From NCBI GenBank assembly GCA_963735045.1, contig CAVTIZ010000002.1:186001-250000 (forward strand): DNA of 64,000 nucleotides. The letters run 5' to 3'. The notes beneath the pieces were generated by a model, which saw nothing but the letters and a program-made list of their open reading frames with translations, did no database searches and was not told where the DNA came from. The DNA is from Salsipaludibacter sp963735045 (GTDB lineage Bacteria; Actinomycetota; Nitriliruptoria; Nitriliruptorales; Nitriliruptoraceae). The translations under genes and the position numbers were made by a program. Below, piece after piece: positions 52,901 to 61,280 of the stretch (positions within the stretch are counted from its first letter, which is position 1; every line of letters begins with the position of its first letter).

Positions 52901-55400
52901 GTAGCGCAGGGAGCCGTCGTCGAGCACGCGGACGCGGTGGGGCGTCGGGTGGCCGGTGCCCAGCACCATGTCCATGCGGGCGGGGTCGATCGCGTCGGTG
53001 GCGACGACGTCGTGGGCCTCGCGGGCCCGGGCGAGCAGGTCCTGGGCGTCGGGGGCGTCCCATCGGGCGGCGTCCCACAGCCGGTCCACGTCGTCGTCGA
53101 CGTCGGCGAACGGTGCCGGCAGCAGCTGCCACGGCGACGGGAACTCCTGCACCATCCGCAGGATGCGCTCGCGGTCGTTGCGCAGGTCCGCCAGGGCCAG
53201 CCAGGACACGATCCGGTCGTGGCCCGACAGCACCAGCGAGATGGCGTAGGACCCGCGGTTGGGGGTGCCCAGCTGGACCAGCCGACCGCCGGCGGCCTCC
53301 CAGGCGTCCGGGTGTCGGGCGATCATGTGGCGCGCGACCAGGCCACCCATGGAATGCGCGACGAGGTGGATGGGCCCCCGACGCCGGGCGCGCAGACGCG
53401 TGACGTGCTCGGCCAGTCGGGCGGCCGACTCCTCCAGGGACAGTCGCCAGTCGTAGGCGTGCGGGGCCACGTCGTGGTCGACGTCCAGGGCGAGCATCAG
53501 GGGCACGTACACGCGGTAGGGGCCGGCGACCCGGACGTCGGCGCCCATCTCCAGGCGGGTGAACTGCCCGGTCAGGATCCGCCAGGGATGGACCCAGATG
53601 CGGTCGACGTCGCCACCGGAGACCACGTCGAGGTTGGAGCCCATGATCCCCGGCAGCACCACCACCGTCGCACGCGGGCCGTCGGCCGCTCCGCCACGGC
53701 TGGGCGCCACCACCGGGGCCAGGCTGCCCCCGACGCTGGTCTCGAGTTCGCGTCGGGCCTCCGGGCCCAGCTGGTCGACGGCGCGTCGCAGCCGGCCGAC
53801 GTCGCTGGCCGCCAGGGCGTCGTCGACCGCCGTCAGGGGCACGCCCTCGTGGGGGGCGCGGACGGTGGCCAGGGTCGGCCCGACGGCCCGCATCGGGCCG
53901 GCGGGTCCCGGGCCCGGGCTCGTGGGGGCGACGGGGGTCACAGTGGCGGGCTCGGTGTCGTCGGCCAGCAACCACGCCCGGAGCTGGCGCACACTGGCGG
54001 GGTGGCCGAAGAAGGTGAAGTGGTCGAGCGGGGCCTGGACGTCGGCTTCGAGCCGCAGGTGGGTACGGATCGGGAACAGCGTCGACCCGTTGGCGCCGAC
54101 GGTGCCGGCCGTGGGCACCACGAGGTCGTTGGGGACCTGCGCGAACACCCGGTCGGTGACGGTGTCGCGCAACCGGCGCCCGACGCCGGCACCCGCGGGC
54201 GGCTCGTAGTCGGCGGTGATCGCCCGGTAGGACGTGCGCGCGTCGGTCGGTCGGTTCAGTGCCGCCAGCCAGGGGCCGTCGGGGCGCATCGACATCGCCC
54301 CGTCCAGGCCCTGGTAGAACCCGGTCGCGAGCTGCTTGACCACCGTGACCACGGTGTCGAGCACGTCGGTGACCCCGATGTCGGGCAGCAGGCCCAGCAT
54401 GTTGGTGTAGGTGTCCATGAGCTGGCGCAGGTGCGCGGGGTCACACAACGGCGTCCCGGCGTTGGGCGTGCCGGCGAAGGTCACCGATCGCACCTGCAGC
54501 AGGTCGGCGCCCAGCCCCACCGCCTCGGCCTGTTCCACCAGCGAGCGCGCCACCAGGCCGCCACGGCTGTGGGCCACCACGTCGACCACCAGCGGGCCCT
54601 CGGACCCCAGCAGCCGTCGCAGCTCGCCGGCCAGCCACCGGGCGTTCTCGTCGGGTGCGTGGCCCAGCGTCGGGTGGTCCAGTGCCAGCACCCGGCCCGC
54701 GTAGTGCGCCGACAGGTCGTCCAGCCACGACCCGACCTGGGCGAAGCCGGACTCCGTGGAGCTGGCCGTGCCGTGGAGCATCAGCAGCGTGGGTCCGGCC
54801 AGCAGGCCCCGGGCGGTCGCGACGTCGAGGTCGTCGGCGGGCAGCTGGGTGATCTGGTTGCCGACCAACCGCAGCCGGTGCGGGCGGTGCTGCTGTTCCC
54901 AGCGACGGACGAAGAAGTCCCCGACGCGGCCCAGGACGGCGTCCACCAACGGGGCCGTGACCCACTGCACCGCCTTGCGGACCAGGGAGCCGACGATCCC
55001 GCGGGACACCTCGGCACCGGCGACCGGGTCCAGCGGCACCTCGATGGACCCGTCCGGACCCGGGAGGGCCCAGCGCACGAAGCCGTCGTCCTCGGCCACC
55101 AGCGCGAACGAGATCTCGTCGGACCTCGGCACCACGCGACACCGGTGGCCGCAGGACCAGCCGTGGTTCCTCGCCCCCGCGCTGGACGTCGACCTCGGCC
55201 TCGACCCGCAGGACGTCGTGGCTGGTGTCGGCGCCCTGGCGTTGCAGCGCGGCCAGCAGGTCGCCGGGAACGCCTCCCGGTTCGGCCTCCCCACGGGTGA
55301 CCTGCTGGGTGCGGACCGTGCCACGCAGTCCCACGGCCTCCACGACCATGTCCCCGACACGGACCTGCCCGCCACCCTCCGGAAGTATCGACTCCGCCAT
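49922..55400 (-). CDS. Giant two-hydrolase / macro-like / CHAT protease / TPR protein (frameshifted)
   Basis: The protein has about 1,826 aa once one base is skipped near 55132. The ATG at 55400 has GGGGAG 7 bases upstream. Approximate order: a 90-aa N-terminal domain; alpha/beta hydrolase 1 (200-475; LLMLHGTASS, nucleophile in VVAHSRGGLVAR); an LCAT-like hydrolase 2 (575-800; VVVLPGIMGSNLD, LVAHSMGGLVAR); a domain resembling the macro-like N-terminal domain of leucyl aminopeptidase M17 (930-1100; LLGHVAGTPLSGSELAVDG, HTIVLGLGPWGELT); a CHAT domain (1240-1480) with a His-Cys dyad in HVAAHGDH and VLNCCHLARL; and TPR-like C-terminal repeats (1560-1800). CHAT proteases are caspase-like effectors in bacterial immunity. 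The combination suggests a sensor-effector; its action on partners is inference. Confidence 0.75.
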
Positions 55401-55537
55401 CGCCCGCTCCCCGTCCGACCCGCTTTCGAGTCAAGCAGAGCCCACCTCTGTTGGGAAGGCCCTTCACGAGTGGATGTCGGAGGGTCGCCTGATACCCCGG
55501 GCACCTCGCCGTTACCTTCCGTGGCAGTTCGCCATCG

Positions 55538-55629
55538 GGAGGGTTGGCCGAGCGGACGAAGGCAACGGTCTTGAAAACCGTCGTGCGGGATACCCCGCAC
55601 CGTGGGTTCGAATCCCACACCCTCCGCCA
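55538..55629 (+). tRNA. tRNA-Ser(TGA), CCA encoded
   Basis: Acceptor GGAGGGT/ACCCTCC (55538-55544 with 55619-55625), anticodon stem ACGGT/ACCGT with loop CTTGAAA (anticodon TGA, 55572-55574), the long variable arm of class II tRNAs, and T-arm GTGGG-TTCGAAT-CCCAC are all present. The discriminator is G55626, followed by an encoded CCA. It decodes UCA and other UCN codons. Confidence 0.97.
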
Positions 55630-55631
55630 CA

Positions 55632-55713
55632 CCCACGCCCCCGCACCTCCCCGCCACCCCACCCCGCCACCCCCCACGCCCCCGCACCCCCCGCCACCCC
55701 ACCCCGCCCCCCG
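55632..55713. repeat. Two tandem 41-bp C-rich repeats, G-quadruplex-prone on the minus strand
   Basis: Directly after tRNA-Ser, a 41-bp unit (start CCCACGCCCCCGC) occurs twice with few changes (55632-55672, 55673-55713). The strand is almost wholly C with A/G breaks. The complementary strand has many runs of three or more G and could form G-quadruplexes. Confidence 0.8.
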
Positions 55714-55745
55714 CACCGTCGATCCCGATGTGACGGTGCCCGGCC

Positions 55746-55833
55746 GATGTGGATCGTCCCGGCATCCCGGGGTCGTCCACATCGCCCGGGCGGATCCACA
55801 TCAAACGGGGGGTCAGCCGGGCGGATCCACATC
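55746..55833. promoter_or_regulatory. Array of GATCCACATC-type sites upstream of mmsA
   Basis: GATGTGGATC (55746-55755) is followed by related inverted copies: GTCCACATCG (55775-55784) and two identical 17-mers CCGGGCGGATCCACATC (55786-55802 and 55817-55833, 31 bp apart, about three helical turns). The array ends 85 bases before the mmsA start and may be a multi-site operator. Confidence 0.5.
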
Positions 55834-55918
55834 GGGTCGCGGCGGGGAGGTGGGAGGTCGGTCGGGTGCGGCGGCCCGGCGGTGGCAGGCGGGACGACTT
55901 CGGACCAGGAGACCAGCG

Positions 55919-57409
55919 ATGCGCACGATCACCCACTGGATCGACGGCGCCGCCACCACGGGCGGGGCGACGCGGACGGCCCCGGTCTGGGAGCCGGCGA
56001 CGGGGCGACAGCAGGCCGAGGTGGTCCTGGCGGCACCGGCGGACGTGGACGCGGCGGTCGCGGCGGCCGCCGAGGCCTTCCGGTCGTGGTCCCAGACGTC
56101 ACTGTCACGGCGGACCTCGATCCTGTTCGCCTTCCGCGAGCTGGTCCACGCCCACCGTCGGGAACTGGCCGAACTGGTCACCGACGAGCACGGCAAGGTC
56201 CTGTCCGACGCGCTGGGCGAGGTCCAGCGTGGCCTCGAGGTCGTGGAGTTCGCCTGCGGGATCCCGTACCTGCTCACGGGCGAGCACAGCGACCAGGTGT
56301 CGGCCGGGGTCGACAGCCACACCTTCCGCCAGCCACTCGGCGTCGCGGTCGGCATCACCCCGTTCAACTTCCCGGTGATGGTGCCGATGTGGATGCACCC
56401 GCTGGCCATCGCCACGGGCAACACCTTCGTCCTCAAGCCGAGCGAGCGCGACCCGTCGGTGTCGTTGCGGGTCGCCGAACTGTGGTCCGAGGCCGGGCTT
56501 CCGGACGGGGTGTTCAACGTCGTGCAGGGGGACCGGGCCGCGGTGGACGCCCTGCTCGAGCACCCCGACGTGGCGGCCGTGTCGTTCGTCGGGTCGACCC
56601 CGATCGCGCGGTCGATCCACGAGCGGGCGACGGTGGCGGGAAAGCGTGTCCAGGCACTCGGCGGCGCCAAGAACCACGCCATCGTGCTGCCCGACGCCGA
56701 CCCGGCGTTCGCCGCCGACCACCTCGCCGCGGCCGCGTTCGGCTCGGCGGGTGAGCGCTGCATGGCGATCTCGGCCGGCATCGCGGTCGGTGGTGCCGGT
56801 GACCGGCTGCGGGAGGAACTGGACGCCCGGGCCCGTGCCGTGGTCGTCGGTCCCGGGCGGGCCCCGGACTCCCAGATGGGCCCCGTGGTGACCGCGGACG
56901 CACGCGATCGCATCGTCGGGTTGATCGATGCCGGCGAGCAACAGGGCGCCACCGTGGCCGTGGACGGGCGTGGGCTGGTCGTGCCCGGTCACCGCGGCGG
57001 GTTCTGGGTCGGCCCCACCGTGGTCGACGACGTCTCGCCGGACAACGAGGTCTACACCACCGAGGTGTTCGGGCCGGTGCTGTCGATGTTGCGGGCCGAC
57101 ACCGTCGAGGACGCGATCGACCTGGTCAACGCCAATCCGTACGGCAACGGCACCGCGGTGTTCACCCGCGACGGGGCCGCCGCCCGTCGCTTCGTGCGCG
57201 ACGTGCAGGTGGGGATGGTGGGGGTGAACGTGCCGGTCCCGGTGCCGATGGCCTACCACTCCTTCGGGGGTTGGAAGGATTCGTTGTTCGGCGAGCACCA
57301 CGTCCACGGTCCCGACGGGGTCCGGTTCTGGACGCGCGGGAAGGTGGTCACGACCCGGTGGCCCGACACGGACCTGGCCGCGTCGCTGGACCTGCCCACC
57401 GCCGACTGA
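55919..57409 (+). CDS. mmsA: Methylmalonate-semialdehyde dehydrogenase (CoA-acylating)
   Basis: This 496-aa aldehyde dehydrogenase has the MmsA pattern: GITPFNFPVMVPMWMHP, VLKPSERDP, VSFVGSTPIARSIHERA, GGAKNHAIVLPDAD, and the catalytic Cys281 in GSAGERCMAIS. The C-terminal GGWKDSLFGEHHVHGPDGVRF is diagnostic of MmsA over other ALDHs. It converts methylmalonate semialdehyde (from valine, thymine or inositol breakdown) to propionyl-CoA. CAGGAG lies 7 bases upstream. No pathway partners are adjacent. Confidence 0.93.
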   Translation: MRTITHWIDGAATTGGATRTAPVWEPATGRQQAEVVLAAPADVDAAVAAAAEAFRSWSQTSLSRRTSILFAFRELVHAHRRELAELVTDEHGKVLSDALGEVQRGLEVVEFACGIPYLLTGEHSDQVSAGVDSHTFRQPLGVAVGITPFNFPVMVPMWMHPLAIATGNTFVLKPSERDPSVSLRVAELWSEAGLPDGVFNVVQGDRAAVDALLEHPDVAAVSFVGSTPIARSIHERATVAGKRVQALGGAKNHAIVLPDADPAFAADHLAAAAFGSAGERCMAISAGIAVGGAGDRLREELDARARAVVVGPGRAPDSQMGPVVTADARDRIVGLIDAGEQQGATVAVDGRGLVVPGHRGGFWVGPTVVDDVSPDNEVYTTEVFGPVLSMLRADTVEDAIDLVNANPYGNGTAVFTRDGAAARRFVRDVQVGMVGVNVPVPVPMAYHSFGGWKDSLFGEHHVHGPDGVRFWTRGKVVTTRWPDTDLAASLDLPTAD

Positions 57410-57431
57410 CGCCGTCGCCCTGCTCGATCGC

Positions 57432-57437
57432 TTGACA
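57432..57437 (+). promoter_or_regulatory. Consensus -35 element upstream of the first TIR gene
   Basis: TTGACA, rare in this genome, lies 82 bases before the TIR start. A good -10 at 16-18 bp spacing is not evident (GGGTGG-type sequence), so a different sigma factor or an activator such as the nearby SARP could be involved. Confidence 0.3.
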
Positions 57438-57519
57438 CCCCGTCCGAGGTGGTGGAGGGTGGGGGCGGTCGACTGGGCCGCTGCCCGTGCCGGGCAGTGG
57501 CGGGGGGAGGACACGGGGC

Positions 57520-59004
57520 ATGGAGCCGTACCGGATCTTCATCAGCCACAAGGACGAGGACCGGGACACGGCCATCGCCGTCAGCGAGGCCGTCGGCAGC
57601 TTCGGCGACATCGAGTTCTTCATCGCCGGCAACAACATCAACCCCGGCGAGGACTGGCGCGACCGGCTGCGCAAGGAGTTGCAGGTCAGTGACCTGCTGC
57701 TCCTGCTGTTCACCGCGCCGACGCGGCACTGGGACTGGTGCCTGTACGAGACCGGTCTGTTCACCCGGCTGAAGGCCGAGCAGGATCGCCCGGTGGTGTG
57801 CATCCACGACGCCGACGGCGAGTCCCCCAGCCCGTTGCTGTCCCTGCAGGCCGTCCCGGCGACCGTTCCCGACGTCACCCGATTCATCGACCGGCTGGTC
57901 CGCACCACCGAGATCACCCAGCGCGAGCGTCCCATCAACGCCAACGTGACCCAGGAGCGCATGGAGTCGATCGCGGGCGAGTTGTGCGAGCGCTTCAGCC
58001 CCGGCCTGGACGCCTACTACGCGACCTACCGCCTCCACCTCGACCTGCCCGCGTCCGCCGAGGCCGTGGACGGCGTGCCCGACGACGCCACACCCACCGG
58101 GACCGAGGGCACCATGCGCCTGTTCGGGCGCGTGCTCCCGCCCGAGTCCTGGGGGGAGTTGGTGGCGAGCCGACGCGACCTCGGGGAGCGGTGGCTGGCC
58201 GAGCTCGACCAGGCCTTCGCACAAGCCTGCCAGGGGCGGGTGTCGACCCCGACCACCCAGACGTTCGTCGCCCACGACGGTGCCGCGATCCTGCGACCGC
58301 ACCTGTACCGCATCGACCGCGTGGGGACCACGCCGGTGGCGGCGGTGCTGCTGTTCACCGAGGTCATGGCACCGTCGAAGGTGGGCGGGATGCTGTTCAA
58401 CCGACTCCGGATCTTCGAGCGCTACCACACCGAGGTGTTCACGGCCGTGGACCTGGACGGCGACCTCCCCGCGTCCGAGATGGACGACACCGTGGAGGCC
58501 TTCGACCTCGTCCGCGAGGAGAGCCACGTCCACGACGTGTTCAACGACGAGTCCATGCGCGAGGTGTTCCCGGACACGGAGGTCCGTCATCGCCTCCGGG
58601 ACATCCGCGAGGAGTGGCGCGCCAACGCGGACCGGCTGCACCGGGCGGCCGAGGACCGCGAGCGGGATGCCTTCGTCACCGCCATCCGCGAACTGCGCGC
58701 CCTCAGCGATGCCTACCGCGCGCGGGTGTCGGCCCGCTACGCCGACGTCCTGGCGGTCCTCGACGACCGAGACGACCACCCCGAGGCAGATCGGCCGCAG
58801 ACCCCACGACCGGATGGAGGACCGGATGCAGCGCCGGATCCCGAGCCGGATCCAGCGCCGGATCCCGATCCGGATCCGGGGGCGGAGCCGGCCGCCGATC
58901 CCGTGGTGGCTCCGGCCGCCGATCCCGAGGTGGCGCCGGCCGCCGATCCCGAGGTGGCGCCGGACGCCGATCCGGACGGGGAGTCGGGGAGGGACTTCGC
59001 CTAG
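57520..59004 (+). CDS. Soluble TIR-domain protein with uncharacterised middle domain and Pro/Asp-rich tail
   Basis: This 494-aa protein has a TIR domain at residues 4-135: YRIFISHKDEDRDTA, NINPGEDWRDRLRKEL, and WDWCLYETGLF, which puts Glu77 at the catalytic position of NAD-cleaving bacterial TIRs. Residues about 150-440 are a helical plus alpha/beta region (ESWGELVASRRDLGERWLAEL, AAVLLFTEVMAPSKVGG) of unknown family that may sense a signal. The last 60 residues are Pro/Asp/Ala repeats encoded by a 24-bp tandem repeat. The start at 57520 follows GGGAGG by 9 bases. A TIR-TM gene lies 62 bp downstream, so the two form a likely operon. NADase activity is inferred. Confidence 0.85.
   Translation: MEPYRIFISHKDEDRDTAIAVSEAVGSFGDIEFFIAGNNINPGEDWRDRLRKELQVSDLLLLLFTAPTRHWDWCLYETGLFTRLKAEQDRPVVCIHDADGESPSPLLSLQAVPATVPDVTRFIDRLVRTTEITQRERPINANVTQERMESIAGELCERFSPGLDAYYATYRLHLDLPASAEAVDGVPDDATPTGTEGTMRLFGRVLPPESWGELVASRRDLGERWLAELDQAFAQACQGRVSTPTTQTFVAHDGAAILRPHLYRIDRVGTTPVAAVLLFTEVMAPSKVGGMLFNRLRIFERYHTEVFTAVDLDGDLPASEMDDTVEAFDLVREESHVHDVFNDESMREVFPDTEVRHRLRDIREEWRANADRLHRAAEDRERDAFVTAIRELRALSDAYRARVSARYADVLAVLDDRDDHPEADRPQTPRPDGGPDAAPDPEPDPAPDPDPDPGAEPAADPVVAPAADPEVAPAADPEVAPDADPDGESGRDFA
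58888..58979 (+). repeat. 24-bp tandem repeat in the TIR gene tail
   Basis: A unit CCGGCCGCCGATCCCGAGGT plus GGCG repeats about 3.5 times (copies near 58888, 58912, 58936 and 58960) and encodes AADPEVAP. It is in frame and could vary in length between strains. Confidence 0.85.
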
Positions 59005-59066
59005 CGCGATCCGGACGCCACGACGTCCGCCTTGCGCTCGGGACCGGCGCGGACGCACACTTCACC

Positions 59067-60494
59067 ATGTCGATCTTCGTCAGCTACCGCCGCAGCGACG
59101 CCGGCGGACACGCCGGGCGCCTCTGTGACGACCTGGAGGACCGACTCGGCCCGGACCAGGTGTTCCAGGACGTCGAGTCCATCGCGCCGGGCGAGGACTT
59201 CGTGGTCGCCATCCAGCGGGCGCTGGCGCGGGCCGACGCTGCCCTGGTCGTGATCGGCCCCGACTGGCTGGACGCCACCGACGTCGTGGGGGTGCGGCGA
59301 CTCGACCACCCCGACGACCTGGTGCGGGTCGAGGTCGTCACGGCGCTGGCGGCCGACATCCGCGTGGTCCCCGTCCTGGTGGGCGGCGCCAGCATGCCCG
59401 CGGCCGTCGACCTGCCCGCCGACCTGGCGGCACTGGCCCGGCGCAACGCCGTCGCCCTGGACGCCGAGGAATGGGACGACGACCTCGACCGCCTGCTCCG
59501 GGCGGTCGGACGCGGCTCGCCGCCACGGCCGGCGCCACCGGTCCCAACGCCGGCCACCGCGCCCGGCCCGACGACGGCGCCCTCCTCGGCCCGGGGCCGG
59601 CCGGGGCGCACCGCCGTCGCGCTGGTGATGGTCGCGGCGGCAGCCGTCGTGGTGACCGTGCTGCTGCCGGGTGACGCCCCTTCCGACCAGCCGGCGGTGG
59701 CCGTGCAGCCCACCGCGACGCCCGCGACGACGGGTGCGGTGTCGCCCGGTTCGACCACGGCCGTGCCCACCGCCGCGGCGACCCCGTGGCCGCTGCCGGA
59801 CGCGACCACGACGGTGGTGTTCCCCGGCGGGCGGGAGCCGATCGAGTTCACGGTCGAGGAGCTGGGGTGGGTGCCGGACGCAGGGATTGTGCACCTGCGC
59901 CTGCAGGTCCACAACACGAGTGGCTCCCAGGCCTACCTGCCGCCCTCCGCAGTCCAGGTGGTGCTCGACGGCACGGTGGTGTCGGCCGTCGACGACCGGG
60001 CGGAGGCGGTGGGTGGTCGGGGAACGGTGGTGCTGGACCACGACTTCCCCGCCCCGGGTCGCCCCGACGCGGTGGCGGTCGACGTGACGGTGCAGTCCGA
60101 GACCGGAACGGTGCCGATCGTCCCGTCACCGCCCCCACCGAGCCTGCCCGTGCTGACCACCGAACCGGTCAGCGAGGTGATGGGAACCACCACGTTCCGA
60201 CTGGGCCCCCCGGAGCTGACCGCGCACGCGGACGCGGCGGTCGTGACGGTCCCGATCACGGCGACCAACGACGGTCGGGCCGACGTGAACTTCTGGGACC
60301 GGGACTTCCGACTCCGGGTGCACGGTGATCCGACCCCACCCGTCGGCGAACTCCTCAACGAGTTGCTGTCGGTCCGGGCCACGATGCGAGCGGCGCTGAC
60401 CTGGCAGGTGCCGCTGGACGACGGGGCGCTCGTGCTCGTGGTCGACCACCAGGGCGAGCACGCGGAGGTGCCGCTCACCACGACTGCCGACTGA
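59067..60494 (+). CDS. Membrane-anchored TIR protein with extracytoplasmic beta domains
   Basis: This 475-aa protein has an N-terminal TIR domain (residues 1-147; MSIFVSYRRSDAGGHAGRL, IAPGEDFVVAIQ, DLVRVEVVTAL with the probable catalytic Glu89). A Pro-rich linker leads to a single membrane helix at about 182-203 (TAVALVMVAAAAVVVTVLL). About 270 extracytoplasmic residues follow, with two beta-rich segments reminiscent of DUF4352-like domains. This fits a receptor with external input and a cytosolic TIR output, analogous to eukaryotic TLRs in topology only. It lies 62 bp after the soluble TIR gene. Confidence 0.85.
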   Translation: MSIFVSYRRSDAGGHAGRLCDDLEDRLGPDQVFQDVESIAPGEDFVVAIQRALARADAALVVIGPDWLDATDVVGVRRLDHPDDLVRVEVVTALAADIRVVPVLVGGASMPAAVDLPADLAALARRNAVALDAEEWDDDLDRLLRAVGRGSPPRPAPPVPTPATAPGPTTAPSSARGRPGRTAVALVMVAAAAVVVTVLLPGDAPSDQPAVAVQPTATPATTGAVSPGSTTAVPTAAATPWPLPDATTTVVFPGGREPIEFTVEELGWVPDAGIVHLRLQVHNTSGSQAYLPPSAVQVVLDGTVVSAVDDRAEAVGGRGTVVLDHDFPAPGRPDAVAVDVTVQSETGTVPIVPSPPPPSLPVLTTEPVSEVMGTTTFRLGPPELTAHADAAVVTVPITATNDGRADVNFWDRDFRLRVHGDPTPPVGELLNELLSVRATMRAALTWQVPLDDGALVLVVDHQGEHAEVPLTTTAD

Positions 60495-60623
60495 GGGTGT
60501 CCCGAAACAGCGATGGTCGATCCCCTCGGGGGAACCACCCGGCCCGTGCGCCGACGGTTGCCGTGGCCGCGCCGGGGGGCGACGATGGGCACGATCGGAT
60601 CGACGGCGAACGAGGAGACCGAC

Positions 60624-60863
60624 ATGGACGCTGCGGACGGCAGCATCATCGACCACATCGAGGACCTGGTGGCCGAGGAGCAGCGGCTCCGACGTCTGCA
60701 CGAGACCGATCCGGACCAGCACGAGCGCCTGGCCGCCGTGGAGGTGGAGCTGGACCAGTGCTGGGACCTGCTGCGCCAGCGACGGGCACGCACCGAGTTC
60801 GGGGCCGATGCCGACGGCGCCCACCTGCGAGACCCCGGCATCGTCGAGGGCTACGGGCAGTAG
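60624..60863 (+). CDS. DUF2630 family protein
   Basis: This 79-aa coiled-coil protein matches DUF2630: IIDHIEDLVAEEQRLRRLHE, then ERLAAVEVELDQCWDLLRQRRA. The ATG at 60624 has GAGGAG 7 bases upstream. The family is common in actinobacteria, with unknown function; the acidic helical form suggests a partner-binding role. Confidence 0.85.
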   Translation: MDAADGSIIDHIEDLVAEEQRLRRLHETDPDQHERLAAVEVELDQCWDLLRQRRARTEFGADADGAHLRDPGIVEGYGQ

Positions 60864-61280
60864 CGGGTCCTCGTCACGGCCATGACATCGGCGAGGGTCG
60901 CCGGGTTCCCGCACACCATGGCGCGCTCGACGCCCGGTGAGTCCGCGGCGACGATGCCGGGCGTATCAGGACGCGGCGACGCGCCTCGTGGACCGAGGGG
61001 CCGTGCGCGGGTCGGCGGGCGGCGCCCCGCGGTCGGGGAGTCGCCCGTTGCGGGCCACTTCCCGACCGCCCCGGACGGGACCCCGCCGTTCGTGCGCCGT
61101 CCCGGTCCACGAACGGGGTTCGCATGCCGTCGGTCGTCGATGCCGTCGACACCGGGCACGGCGGGCAATTAGGGTCGGACGAGCACAGGTGCACCGGCAC
61201 GGCGGGGTCGCGTCGAACCGCCGGACACGTGCCCGACAGTCGTCGCGCTCGCGGGCCGGTGTCGCACGGGGGGACGTGTC
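60864..61280. other. Non-coding region upstream of the SARP regulator
   Basis: These 417 bases hold no convincing gene; all frames are Arg/Pro/Gly-rich without a family signal. TAGGGT at 61170-61175, within a locally AT-richer stretch, is a plausible -10 for the regulator, giving a leader of about 100 nt. Confidence 0.5.

Noticed and set aside
52814..55300. An 828-codon open frame on the plus strand
   Set aside because: Antisense to the N-terminal half of the CHAT protein, with shadow composition.
55632..55833. Possible CRISPR array
   Set aside because: Repeat units are adjacent, low-complexity or irregularly spaced with no unique spacers of constant length, and no cas genes are in the window.
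55538..57409. tRNA-Ser as attachment site of an integrated element carrying the TIR genes
   Set aside because: No integrase gene and no second copy of the tRNA 3' end was seen within the window, so integration cannot be supported.
60864..61280. Small genes in the gap before the SARP regulator
   Set aside because: Frames on both strands are Arg/Pro/Gly-rich, lack convincing Shine-Dalgarno sequences and show no family motif.
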